Source: Denitrovibrio sp. (GTDB lineage Bacteria; Chrysiogenota; Deferribacteres; Deferribacterales; Geovibrionaceae). From it: DNA of 64,000 bases. Each line of letters begins with the position of its first letter. Position 1 is the stretch's first letter. The notes below the pieces were generated by a model that was given only the letters and a program-made list of their open reading frames with translations, ran no database searches and was not told the origin of the DNA. The stretch spans positions 372,001 to 436,000 of the forward strand of contig PKTN01000001.1 of assembly GCA_002869185.1 (NCBI GenBank), given 5' to 3'. The position numbers and the translations under genes are program-made. Shown one piece after another: positions 46,799 through 55,472 of the stretch.

Positions 46799-46931
46799 GT
46801 CACTCTGAGGGAGTGCAACGACCGTAAGAGTCTATGGCTATGGTCAACTAGACTCGTGGATGTTGATAATAGAGTACTTGGTGATTTAAAGGATGTAGAT
46901 CCCTACGTCACTTCGTTCCTCAGGATGACTA
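46799..46931. repeat. REP/MITE-like element with terminal inverted repeats
   Basis: The 379-bp gap between dinB and kamA holds GTCACTCTGAGG (about 46799-46810) and, about 120 bp on, CCTCAGGATGAC (46920-46931). These are inverse copies with 10 of 12 bases matching. The ends look like common bacterial GTCATTCTGAG ... CAGGATGAC miniature elements. The left end is shared with the lexA leader. No coding capacity. It may also serve as the transcript end after dinB. Confidence 0.6.
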
Positions 46932-47039
46932 GAAACCCAAAGAAAAATCAATAAAAATTATTATTAGAAAACTCTAATATTATCAGTAAATTTCACAAAA
47001 ATAATATATATCATATTGAAACTATTACAACCAGAAACG

Positions 47040-47067
47040 TTGACATATGCATCTTATATGCTATTAA
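47040..47067 (+). promoter_or_regulatory. kamA promoter
   Basis: TTGACA at 47040-47045 and TATTAA(T) at 47062-47067 with a 16-nt spacer, about 34 bp before the kamA start. Good match to the sigma-70 consensus. Confidence 0.65.
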
Positions 47068-47100
47068 TATTCATACATGAAATATATATAGGTGAAAAAA

Positions 47101-48276
47101 ATGAATATGGATTTAATTGAGAGTTTAGAAACTATTAACTGGTTTGAGACTGACTGGAAAGAAGAGCTTAGTAATAACATAACAAGCGTAAGTGAGTTAA
47201 AAGAATATATAGAACTAGATAGTGAAACAGAAGAAAAATTGAGAGAAGTTGAAGGGCATCACCCAATCAATATACCAAGATATTATCTCGGAATAATGAA
47301 TCCTAATGACAGGCATGACGCTATAAGAAGACTTGCGATACCTGAGATTGATGAGCTTGTAGTTGCTGGAGAGATGGGTGAAACGACAAAAGACCCATAC
47401 GGTGATGACAAACACGATAAAGGTAACGGGATACTCCATAAGTACGGTTATACAGCACTCGTAGTAGCAACTGAATACTGTTCCATGTATTGCAGGCACT
47501 GCTTCAGAAAGCGTATGGTTGGTCTGCCGAATGACCAGACAGTAAAGAACTTCGAAAAAGCCACAGAGTACATAGCTAAACATCCAGAGATTACTAATGT
47601 TGTGATATCAGGTGGTGACCCTATGTTACTCCCTAATGATGCACTTAAAAAAATGCTAAATGCACTCAGAGATATACCTCACCTTAACTACGTTAGAATA
47701 GGGACTAGGGCTCCTGTGGTTTATCCTGTTAGGTTTTTTGATGATGAGCTTATCGAGTTACTAAAAGACTTTTGCAATGATAAAATGCTATATATGCCAA
47801 CCCACTTTAACCATCCTGACGAGATAACCCCAGAGGCTGCTGAAGCTGTAAGATTGGTTCGATCTGCTGGTGTAACGGTGAACAATCAGGCTGTCTTTCT
47901 TAAAGGTGTAAATGATGATCCTGAGATTCTTTCTGATCTTATGAATGGACTTACTAAAATAGGCGTAAATCCTTATTATCTTTATCAATGTATGCCAGTG
48001 TCGCGTGTTAGACATCATTTTCAGATACCTCTCAAAAAAGGTATTGATATTGTAGATGAAGCAAAACGAAGCATGGACGGATATGCTAAACGTTTTAAAT
48101 TTATCATGGGGCATGATATTGGTAAGGTGGAAATCTGTGGAAGGTCTGGAAATACACTTGTTTTGAAACAGCTTCACTCTAGACAAGAGGCTCCAGAGGA
48201 GACTTCTAGAATGCTTTTCTACGAGCTGACGGACAACGCTGGTTGGCTTGATGATATGAAAAATATCCGAATTTAG
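47101..48276 (+). CDS. KamA-family radical SAM aminomutase (lysine 2,3-aminomutase-like)
   Basis: Radical SAM and PLP enzyme. I prefer ATG 47101 (391 aa) after AGGTG over GTG 47092. The cluster motif CSMYCRHCFRKR (CxxxCxxC) is near residue 127, followed by ISGGDPMLLPNDAL and VRIGTRAPVVYP. The C-terminus GHDIGKVEICGRSGNTLVL probably carries the PLP Lys. It is shorter than classical lysine 2,3-aminomutase (about 416-440 aa) and has no ablB acetyltransferase beside it. The substrate could be lysine or another amino acid, or an EF-P-type lysine modification. Confidence 0.85.
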   Translation: MNMDLIESLETINWFETDWKEELSNNITSVSELKEYIELDSETEEKLREVEGHHPINIPRYYLGIMNPNDRHDAIRRLAIPEIDELVVAGEMGETTKDPYGDDKHDKGNGILHKYGYTALVVATEYCSMYCRHCFRKRMVGLPNDQTVKNFEKATEYIAKHPEITNVVISGGDPMLLPNDALKKMLNALRDIPHLNYVRIGTRAPVVYPVRFFDDELIELLKDFCNDKMLYMPTHFNHPDEITPEAAEAVRLVRSAGVTVNNQAVFLKGVNDDPEILSDLMNGLTKIGVNPYYLYQCMPVSRVRHHFQIPLKKGIDIVDEAKRSMDGYAKRFKFIMGHDIGKVEICGRSGNTLVLKQLHSRQEAPEETSRMLFYELTDNAGWLDDMKNIRI

Positions 48277-48280
48277 AATC

Positions 48281-48313
48281 AAAAAAAAGGTCGTCTAATA
48301 GTTAGGCGACCTT
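48281..48313 (-). terminator. Terminator between kamA and cheW (strong for the leftward operon)
   Basis: AAGGTCGTCTAA (48287-48298) and TTAGGCGACCTT (48302-48313) make a 12-bp stem with one G-U pair and a 3-nt loop. Eight As at 48281-48288 become a U-run for transcripts from the right (cheW operon). For kamA only a weak AT-rich tail follows. Confidence 0.88.
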
Positions 48314-48332
48314 AATATATTATATATATTGG

Positions 48333-48815
48333 CTAGCTAATATCGCTAATACCTGCGATCTCTTCACCAGAGAAAACTTTGTTTACGTCCAGTATGATAG
48401 CGAAGTGTTCATCCTTCTTTGCCATACATTTTATAAAATCAGTTTTAAGCTGAGATCCTAACTTAGGTGGAGGTTCTTGGTTAAAGGCATCAAAGCTTAT
48501 AACCTCGTCCACTGAATCGACTAAAGCTCCTATAACAACTATATCTTCGCCCATAGTCACTTCTGTGATAATGATGCAAGTATCCACAGTCTTTTCTGTC
48601 ATTTTGTTATAGAACTTCTTGTTCATGTCAACAACAGGGACAGCATGCCCACGTAGATTTATCACACCAGATATATACGCTGGCATTTGGGGCACTTTAG
48701 TCAGGTTGGACTGCTCCAAAACCTCTCGGACGCTACTTATATCAATTCCGTAAACTTCTTTTCCAAGCTCAAAAGTGAGAACTTGGATGGTTTGTTCTGC
48801 AATAGTTTCAGACAT
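48333..48815 (-). CDS. cheW: CheW-family chemotaxis coupling protein
   Basis: Couples chemoreceptors to the CheA kinase. The 160-aa protein has the CheW fold: QVLTFELGKEVYGIDISSVREVL, the Arg-containing ISGVINLRGHAVPVVDMNKKF and the later EHFAIILDVNKVFSGEE. It lies 14 bp after the chemoreceptor gene on the same strand. No cheA is in the window, so the pair serves a chemotaxis system encoded elsewhere. Confidence 0.93.
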   Translation of the reverse strand: MSETIAEQTIQVLTFELGKEVYGIDISSVREVLEQSNLTKVPQMPAYISGVINLRGHAVPVVDMNKKFYNKMTEKTVDTCIIITEVTMGEDIVVIGALVDSVDEVISFDAFNQEPPPKLGSQLKTDFIKCMAKKDEHFAIILDVNKVFSGEEIAGISDIS

Positions 48816-48829
48816 TATATATTCTCCTT

Positions 48830-50806
48830 TTAAACTTCAAGTTCTTCAGAACCATCATCGTCATCATCTACTGATGATGTTGAAAGTGCAAGTTGCTGAC
48901 CTCTCATCTCAGGGAGTAAAAAGAATTGCATCATGCTCTGAAGTGAAGCTGACTGAGCTGATAGCTCTTCGGCTGTGCTTGCAAGTTCTTCTGCGGCACC
49001 TGCATTTTGCTGGATTACTTTATCGAGTTGAGACATAGCAGTATTTATCTGATCTGCACCAGATGATTGCTCAGCTGATGATGCTGTAATCTCTTGGATA
49101 AGCTCAGATGTTTTTTGTATTTCAGGAAGGATACTATCAAGTAGTGCTCCTGACTTTTCTGCTATGGCAACACTTGTAGTTGAAAGGTCGCTAATCTCTG
49201 CGGCTGCTTCCTGGCTTCTTTCGGCTAGTTTTCTAACCTCTGATGCTACAACTGCGAATCCTTTACCATGTTCGCCAGCTCTTGCGGCTTCTATAGCTGC
49301 GTTAAGTGCGAGTAGGTTAGTTTGTCTTGCGATTTCTTCTATGATAGATATTTTACTAGCGATCTCGTTCATAGCTTTCACAGTGTTTTTTACTGCATCG
49401 CCACTCTCTAGTGCGTCAGTTGCTACTTTCTTAGCTATAGTCTCAGTTTGTTTAGCGTTATCAGAGTTTTGGTTAATGTTTGATGTCATCTCTTCCATAG
49501 ATGAAGAAGCTTCTTCTGCGGCTGCAGCTTGCTCAGTAGCACCTTGTGATATAGATTGTGCTCCGTTACTAAGCTCTTCGCTACCAGCATTCACGTTCAT
49601 AGCCGTTGTTGAAACATTACTGATGATATCTTTTAGCTTGTCACTCATGTTGGACATAGCTAGCATAAGCTGACCTGTTTCATCTTTGGAGTCCACATTT
49701 ATTTTCACTCTGAGGTCACCAGATGCAATAGTCTCACATATCTCAACACCTTCTCTAAGAGGTCTTGATATTGCTCTTGCGATGAGTATTGCGAAACCTA
49801 TGCCTAAGATAAAACCTATAACTGATAGTATTATGGAAACCTTCATTACATTTGTTTTGACAGAGATAAATTTCTCTGCAGACTCTACAAACTCTTCAGA
49901 TAGAGCATCATTGAGGTGTTGGAGCGGTTCAACAGTTTTTGCTTTTGCAGAATCTATCTCTTCATCTAAATCTTTTATCTTTTGATAGTCAGCTATTGCC
50001 AACTGACGCTCTTCTTCAAGTGTTCCAGATAGTTTTTGAATTAATTCTAGAGTCTTCTCTCTGATTGTATCAGTAGCTGCATCTATTCCACGTAATTTTT
50101 GATAGTCAGCTTTATCGCCCTTATTAAGTTCAGGGAAAAGTAGTTTATCAAATATACCTAAGTATCTATTATAAAAATCTCCAAATTCATTTGCCCACTC
50201 AGTCTCTTCGGGAGTATCGACACTCCCTTTTACTATTTCGATATCTTTTATCGCCTGTGCTTTGAGTATTTTTAGATTATCTTTTGTCTCAGTAATATTT
50301 CTGTTGATAATTGCGTCTGCGAAAACTGGATATACTTGTTCAACTCGAGAAGCAACATCTCTTAAATCTATTGCGTCATTCGATCTTTCAAGTATATCAT
50401 CTTTATTTCTTATTATTGTCAAAAGTTTATCTTCATATAGATGTATATAGTTTTTGTATTCAGTTACAAACTCATCAGCTTCCAGAATTTCATCTGGGTG
50501 ATCGACCAAAGCTTTGACAGTAGCCATATCTTTTTCTGCTTGTATTTTAAGTTCTATAAGATTCTTTTCAGATTCCTCGATATTTTCATTGATTATTGCA
50601 TCTGCTATTTCAGAGTATAGATCAGTTACCCTATTTGAAATATCTTTAATAATTAGAGCATCTTCACTTCTTCCTGCTCCTTCATCTTGTAGTTCACCTA
50701 GTGTATTCATTTGTGTTAATTGATATCCTATGACGACTGCAAAAATGAGCAGTACAGCCATAAAACCTAATAAAATCTTTGTACCAATCTTCATATTCTT
50801 AATCAT
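48830..50806 (-). CDS. Methyl-accepting chemotaxis protein
   Basis: Transmembrane chemoreceptor, 658 aa. TM1 (about 9-28), a periplasmic all-helical four-helix-bundle-type sensor made of two similar halves ([21 protein letters not shown]... and [20 protein letters not shown]..., about 30-315), TM2 (about 319-343), HAMP and a long signalling hairpin. Its tip reads [20 protein letters not shown] and is followed by [20 protein letters not shown]. It ends in an Asp-rich tail ([15 protein letters not shown]) without a clear receptor pentapeptide. The repeated sensor half is notable. Ribosome site GAGGTAAG. Expressed from a sigma-54-type promoter. Confidence 0.94.
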   Translation of the reverse strand: MIKNMKIGTKILLGFMAVLLIFAVVIGYQLTQMNTLGELQDEGAGRSEDALIIKDISNRVTDLYSEIADAIINENIEESEKNLIELKIQAEKDMATVKALVDHPDEILEADEFVTEYKNYIHLYEDKLLTIIRNKDDILERSNDAIDLRDVASRVEQVYPVFADAIINRNITETKDNLKILKAQAIKDIEIVKGSVDTPEETEWANEFGDFYNRYLGIFDKLLFPELNKGDKADYQKLRGIDAATDTIREKTLELIQKLSGTLEEERQLAIADYQKIKDLDEEIDSAKAKTVEPLQHLNDALSEEFVESAEKFISVKTNVMKVSIILSVIGFILGIGFAILIARAISRPLREGVEICETIASGDLRVKINVDSKDETGQLMLAMSNMSDKLKDIISNVSTTAMNVNAGSEELSNGAQSISQGATEQAAAAEEASSSMEEMTSNINQNSDNAKQTETIAKKVATDALESGDAVKNTVKAMNEIASKISIIEEIARQTNLLALNAAIEAARAGEHGKGFAVVASEVRKLAERSQEAAAEISDLSTTSVAIAEKSGALLDSILPEIQKTSELIQEITASSAEQSSGADQINTAMSQLDKVIQQNAGAAEELASTAEELSAQSASLQSMMQFFLLPEMRGQQLALSTSSVDDDDDGSEELEV

Positions 50807-50856
50807 TTTCTTACCTCAAATAAAATTGTTTCTGGATACTGTTTATGAAATTCATA

Positions 50857-50873
50857 TGCAAGACATATGCCAA
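50857..50873 (-). promoter_or_regulatory. Sigma-54 promoter of the chemoreceptor-cheW operon
   Basis: On the minus strand TTGGCATATGTCTTGCA matches the sigma-54 consensus TGGCAC-N5-TTGCW, with GG and GC separated by exactly 10 nt. It lies about 50 bp upstream of the chemoreceptor start codon. An enhancer-binding protein such as the NtrX-like regulator would be needed. Confidence 0.7.
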
Positions 50874-50951
50874 CTGTAAATAATTGATAATATTACTGTT
50901 ATACATGTTAACTTTATGCAACATTGTCAATTTATGTTTACAAATAGTTAC

Positions 50952-50963
50952 AGGCATATGCCT
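50952..50963. promoter_or_regulatory. Palindrome AGGCATATGCCT, candidate enhancer site
   Basis: A perfect 12-bp palindrome about 80 bp upstream of the sigma-54 promoter, the usual distance for binding of a bEBP dimer. Related GCATATG cores recur near the promoter itself. Binding protein unknown. Confidence 0.45.
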
Positions 50964-51047
50964 ATGTTTAGAAATAATTAAATATATTAATTAAATAGAG
51001 CGTTGGAGATTGAGAGAAATGTAGCTGTCAATGTATATTGACATGAC

Positions 51048-51069
51048 AAAAGGGGACCGAAGCCCCCTT
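51048..51069 (-). terminator. Intrinsic terminator after purB
   Basis: Read on the minus strand: AAGGGGGC, TTCG tetraloop, GTCCCCTT, then TTTT. 8-bp stem with one G-U pair, 39 bp after the purB stop. Confidence 0.88.
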
Positions 51070-51107
51070 ATAAGAAATGTTCTTAAAATATGCTTGTAAG
51101 TGTTAAC

Positions 51108-52544
51108 TTACACTTTGATATCTACGTCCATGCCGAGTAGGGCGGAGTATTTAGATATAACAGTATCAACCTCTTCAGATAAGAACTGGTCAACCTGCTC
51201 TGGTGAACGTCCTACGAATTTTATAGGATCGAGCAGTCCAAGAATTTCTTCTTTACTAAGAGGAACTTCCTCAGAGCTAGCGAGTCTATCGAGAAGATCG
51301 TTTGATTCACCCTCCATCTTGACACGCTTACCAGCCTCCATAGAAGAGACACGAACAACTTCGTGCATCACTTGTCTATCAGCACCACGTTTAACGGATT
51401 CCATTATTATGTTCTCAGTGGCCATAAATGGAAGCTCTTCCATAACACGCTTTTCTATCATTTTGTCATAAACAACCAGACCATCAGTAATGTTATAAAG
51501 GAGTTCAAGGATAGCGTCTACGCAAAGGAAAGCCTCAGAGATACCTATACGGCGATTTGCAGAGTCATCAAGTGTACGCTCGAACCACTGTGTAGCATGA
51601 GTCATGTATGGGTTCATGCCGAGTGCGATGACGTGGCGAGCAAGAGAGCAAACACGTTCGCTTCTCATAGGATTTCTCTTATAAGCCATAGCACTTGAAC
51701 CGATCTGATTTTTCTCAAAAGGCTCTTCGATCTCTTTTAGATTAGCTAGTAGGCGAAGGTCAGTAGCCATTTTATGTGTTGTCTCAGCTATTTGGTCTAG
51801 GACAGAAAGAACTCTAGTATCTTGTTTTCTGGTATATGTCTGACCTGTGATGGTAAGGACCTTATCGAAATCCATAGCCTTTGTTACCATTTGGTCGAGT
51901 GTTTTAACTTTTTCGTGGTCACCATCAAAAAGGTGGAGAAACGATGCCTGAGTTCCTGTAGTACCTTTAACACCTCTGAAACGGATGTTTTCAATAGCGA
52001 ATTCGAGAGCTTCGAAATCTAGAACGAAATCCTGAAGCCATAGGCATGCACGTTTACCAACAGTGGTAAGCTGTGCCGGCTGAAAGTGTGTAAAGCCAAG
52101 GGCAGGGGTGTTTTTGTGCTGTCTAGCAAATTTCTGCATGTTGTCCATTACATTAACAAGCTTTTTACGAACAAGCTCCATACCCTCTTTAAGTACTATT
52201 ACGTCTGTGTTATCACCAACATATGCGCTAGTAGCACCTAGGTGGATAATAGGCATAGCCTTTGGGCAACACTCACCATAAGTATGTACGTGAGCCATAA
52301 CGTCATGACGGAATTTACGCTCCATATCAGCAGCATATTCAAAATCGATGTTATCTACATTAGCTTTGAGCTCTGCGATCTGTTCATCAGTGATGTTAAG
52401 ACCGAGCTTTTGCTCAGATTCAGCTAGGGCTATCCAAAGCTTACGCCATGTAGAAAATTTCTTATGTGGAGAGAAAAGGTAAAGCATTTCTTTACTTGAA
52501 TACCTTTCAGAGAGCGGGTTAGAGTAGCTTTTGTAATCTTTCAT
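51108..52544 (-). CDS. purB: Adenylosuccinate lyase
   Basis: Acts twice in purine synthesis (SAICAR to AICAR, and adenylosuccinate to AMP). The 478-aa protein belongs to the long PurB group close to human ADSL. The fumarase/aspartase signature reads SSAMAYKRNPMRSERV; early active-site segments are DVMAHVHTYGE and HLGATSAYVGDNTD. Third gene of a leftward operon HAD-mtaD-purB; 12 bp after mtaD, with GAGGATATG as ribosome site. Confidence 0.95.
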   Translation of the reverse strand: MKDYKSYSNPLSERYSSKEMLYLFSPHKKFSTWRKLWIALAESEQKLGLNITDEQIAELKANVDNIDFEYAADMERKFRHDVMAHVHTYGECCPKAMPIIHLGATSAYVGDNTDVIVLKEGMELVRKKLVNVMDNMQKFARQHKNTPALGFTHFQPAQLTTVGKRACLWLQDFVLDFEALEFAIENIRFRGVKGTTGTQASFLHLFDGDHEKVKTLDQMVTKAMDFDKVLTITGQTYTRKQDTRVLSVLDQIAETTHKMATDLRLLANLKEIEEPFEKNQIGSSAMAYKRNPMRSERVCSLARHVIALGMNPYMTHATQWFERTLDDSANRRIGISEAFLCVDAILELLYNITDGLVVYDKMIEKRVMEELPFMATENIIMESVKRGADRQVMHEVVRVSSMEAGKRVKMEGESNDLLDRLASSEEVPLSKEEILGLLDPIKFVGRSPEQVDQFLSEEVDTVISKYSALLGMDVDIKV

Positions 52545-52556
52545 TCATATCCTCAT

Positions 52557-53855
52557 TTATTTATTATCTTGTATCTTTTGAGCCCATTTACGGGCGTTAT
52601 CTTTTATAGTCTGTTCGTCTAAGGTGAGTAACTCTCTGTCTTTCATAAGACACTGACCAGCAACGTATGTCGCTGTTACATCGGTTGATTTTGCAGAATA
52701 TATAAGATGCGAAATAGGATTAAAAACTGGTGTCATATGAGGTTCATCCATAGACACAACTATGAAATCTGCCTGATTACCTCTTTTGAGCTCACCAACT
52801 CTGTTGAGTCCAAGAGTTTTTGCTCCGTTAATAGTAGCCATCTTTAGAACTGTTTCAGCTGTAAGGACCGTTGCATCCTGATTTAGACCTTTATGGACTA
52901 GTGCGACACTGTTCATCTCTCCAATCATATCTAAGTCATTATTACTGGCGGCACCATCTGTCCCAATAGAGATATTAATACCAGCCTCCACCATCTCTTT
53001 GATACGGGCAAAACCACTACCTAGCTTCATATTGCTCTGAATACAGTGGGAGACATTTGCACCTGTATCACCAAGGAGTTGCAGGTCTTCGTCTGAAAGG
53101 TGAACGCAGTGTGCGAAGTTGTTTTGTAGTTCAAGAGCTCCGATATCATTCATTATCTGAACAGGAGTTTTGCCATATTTATCTATACAAATCTGATTTT
53201 CATTAGGAGCTTCAGATAAATGTGTATGTAGCAGTAGGTCGTGCTTCTTGCAAAAGTCGACACATTTTTGAAAGTTTTCAGGTTTAACAGTGTAAGGAGC
53301 GTGAGGACAAAGTGAAGTAGAGATAAGTCTATCTTTCTCGTACTTAAGGTAGAATTCACTAGCTCGCTCTATGTAATCATCAGCGTTTTCGCCAAATTTA
53401 GTAGCGAAATCTAGTACGCCAATCCCCATCATAGCTCTTAAGCCTGCTCTATGAAGAACAGAAGCAACAGCCTCAGCATGGAAATACATGTCACAACAAG
53501 TAGTTGTACCAGATTTGATCATCTCAACAGCGGCAAGTTCAGCCGATGCTATGGCGAAATCTTCACTAAGCCATTTTGACTCTGCTGGCCATATGTGTTT
53601 TTGCAGCCAATCCATAAGTGAAAGGTCATCAGCCATACCACGGAAAAGTACCATTGGTAGATGAGTGTGAGTATTTATAAGACCAGGAAAGATTATAGAA
53701 TTATGAAAGTGTTCAATATCGTAACCTGTGGAGCCTTCTTCGTCAGCGTGTTCTGATATACCATAAATTTTATCACCAACAACAAGAAGATAAGAATCTC
53801 TATGTATCTCGCCCTGATAGTAGATATATTCTGCGTAAAAAGCTTTCCTATGCAC
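52557..53855 (-). CDS. mtaD: Amidohydrolase: MTA/SAH deaminase-like
   Basis: Zinc amidohydrolase of 432 aa of the TrzN/AtzA-like group, most likely deaminating S-adenosylhomocysteine and 5'-methylthioadenosine. Metal and catalytic residues are in GLINTHTHLPM (HxH), LLHTHLSEAPNE (His, Glu), HCVHLSDEDL and SIGTDGAASNN (Asp). Start is GTG (53855) overlapping the HAD gene stop. Adjacent purB supports a purine-salvage role. The exact substrate should be treated as inferred. Confidence 0.82.
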   Translation of the reverse strand: MHRKAFYAEYIYYQGEIHRDSYLLVVGDKIYGISEHADEEGSTGYDIEHFHNSIIFPGLINTHTHLPMVLFRGMADDLSLMDWLQKHIWPAESKWLSEDFAIASAELAAVEMIKSGTTTCCDMYFHAEAVASVLHRAGLRAMMGIGVLDFATKFGENADDYIERASEFYLKYEKDRLISTSLCPHAPYTVKPENFQKCVDFCKKHDLLLHTHLSEAPNENQICIDKYGKTPVQIMNDIGALELQNNFAHCVHLSDEDLQLLGDTGANVSHCIQSNMKLGSGFARIKEMVEAGINISIGTDGAASNNDLDMIGEMNSVALVHKGLNQDATVLTAETVLKMATINGAKTLGLNRVGELKRGNQADFIVVSMDEPHMTPVFNPISHLIYSAKSTDVTATYVAGQCLMKDRELLTLDEQTIKDNARKWAQKIQDNK

Positions 53856-54487
53856 TAGAATGCCTCCAGTATATTGATGAGTTCGGCAGGTGAATCGACA
53901 ATATAGTCTGCGTTTGTATTTTTCAGATTACCATATCCATATGAGCAAAAGCAAGTTTTAGCACCTGCTCCTTGACCAGCTAGAATATCGCTATAACTAT
54001 CTCCTATCATGATGGTTTTACTTGGTGTAGCTCCGAGGTTTTTAATAATAGATTTTACCCCCACAGAGGAAGGTTTCTTTACATTGAAAGAATCACCACC
54101 GTACCATTCATGAAAATATTTTTCTATACCAAAGCTTTTCATCATATCATCAGAAATTTGCCTGATTTTATTAGAGAGAATTACAGCTGTTATATCAGAT
54201 TTTTCCAGATAGTCTAAAACGTCTCTGAATCCAGGCATGATATCTGTTGTGTCCATCATGTGTTGCTTATAAATAGCTCTGAAATGAGTTTCCATTTGAT
54301 CTATAAAATTATTTTCACCAGCAGTATTAATTACAAGCTGACGCATACCGTTACCAACGTTCTCTTTGGTATTTTCTAAAGTGCTTATAGGTAGGTTATA
54401 AACCATCATTGTTTTGTTTAGACATGAATGTATATCACCAATAGTGTCGATAATTGTACCATCCATATCAAAAATAGCGAGTCGCAT
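53855..54487 (-). CDS. HAD-family hydrolase (phosphoglycolate phosphatase-like)
   Basis: A 210-aa HAD subfamily IA phosphatase. Motif I FDMDGTIIDT (nucleophile Asp7), motif II LSNKIRQ, motif III Lys in VKKPSSVG and motif IV GDSYSDILAGQGAG are complete, with a helical cap between. Gph or pyrophosphatase-like activity is possible; the operon context suggests a nucleotide or sugar phosphate. It is the promoter-proximal gene of the leftward operon. Confidence 0.85.
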   Translation of the reverse strand: MRLAIFDMDGTIIDTIGDIHSCLNKTMMVYNLPISTLENTKENVGNGMRQLVINTAGENNFIDQMETHFRAIYKQHMMDTTDIMPGFRDVLDYLEKSDITAVILSNKIRQISDDMMKSFGIEKYFHEWYGGDSFNVKKPSSVGVKSIIKNLGATPSKTIMIGDSYSDILAGQGAGAKTCFCSYGYGNLKNTNADYIVDSPAELINILEAF

Positions 54488-54594
54488 ATATATGTATCCC
54501 TTAATGTTAAATTGAGATTACTGTTATACAACAAATAAGATTTATTGCAATAATATCAGTATCTTTAATTATAAAATATCTGCTATAAATCGAT

Positions 54595-55053
54595 ATGGTT
54601 GAATATATCGCTAGCTACGGATATGTAGCAATGTTCTTTTTAGGATTTTTAGCTGCGACTGTTCTGCCGCTTGGAAGCGAGTGGCTACTAGTTTTGCTGA
54701 TCACAAGAGAACTTGATCCTATATTATTAGTATTGTTCGCTACTCTCGGTAATTACCTCGGTGCGTGCACAACATATCTCATAGGTTTTTATGGTAGTGA
54801 TGTTTTGATCGAGAAGCTTTTAAGAATAGATGAAAAGAAGAGGGCGAAGGCTGAGTTTATCTATAATAAATATGGAGCTCTCTCTTTGGCTATGTCTTGG
54901 GTTCCGATCGTAGGTGATCCGCTCTGTTTGATAGGCGGTCTCTTTAAATACTCTTTTACTAAATTTTCTATTTTGGTTTCAATCGGAAAACTTGCAAGAT
55001 ACGCATTTTTGGCATATATAACGCTTAGATCTGTCGAAATTATGACAAAATAG
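54595..55053 (+). CDS. YqaA/DedA-family (SNARE-associated) membrane protein
   Basis: A 152-aa polytopic protein with about four to five helices. Characteristic segments: FFLGFLAATVLPLGSEWLL, ATLGNYLGACTTYLIGFYG and the C-terminal SWVPIVGDPLCLIGGLFKY. DedA/YqaA proteins are thought to flip phospholipids or undecaprenyl phosphate; for the short YqaA branch this is unproven. Starts with its own ATG after a gap of 107 bp from the divergent operon; no clear ribosome site. Confidence 0.85.
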   Translation: MVEYIASYGYVAMFFLGFLAATVLPLGSEWLLVLLITRELDPILLVLFATLGNYLGACTTYLIGFYGSDVLIEKLLRIDEKKRAKAEFIYNKYGALSLAMSWVPIVGDPLCLIGGLFKYSFTKFSILVSIGKLARYAFLAYITLRSVEIMTK

Positions 55054-55215
55054 ACACATACGCTAAATAAGGCGATTTTAGAGGCTTAGACAAAAAAAGG
55101 TATATCTGAAAGGAAAATATAAGCCGTAAATATCTAAGAGAGCTTAAAAAGGCTTTAAATTGGTTGTTTTTTGTAATATAAATAGTTACGCACATTTGCT
55201 CTTAAAAGGTGACAT

Positions 55216-55464
55216 ATGGAAAGTTTTGACAAATTATTAATCGAAGCGAGAAGGGCGAACAAAGAAGAAGATCTCCCAGATGCGATACTAAATCAGATCC
55301 AAACAATTTACGATAACCAAGGTAGATATATCGACCAGATCGATATGATAGATGATCTCACTGAGATGCTTGAAGACTTTGAGCCTTTCGCAGATGTCGG
55401 TTGTGGTAACGAGTCATACAGCACTACGGATATCCAAAGGGCTGTCGATAAAATCATACAATAG
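55216..55464 (+). CDS. Small acidic protein of unknown function
   Basis: An 82-aa, strongly acidic, predicted all-helical soluble protein (IDQIDMIDDLTEMLEDFEPF in the middle), not recognised. It has a good ribosome site (AAAAGGTGACAT before ATG). A Cys in DVGCGNES is its only one. It lies just upstream of the diguanylate cyclase gene and could be co-transcribed. Confidence 0.6.
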   Translation: MESFDKLLIEARRANKEEDLPDAILNQIQTIYDNQGRYIDQIDMIDDLTEMLEDFEPFADVGCGNESYSTTDIQRAVDKIIQ

Positions 55465-55472
55465 TACTAATA

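Noticed and set aside
55054-55215. Small gene between the DedA-like protein and the acidic protein
   Set aside because: Only very short frames with no start context; treated as intergenic.
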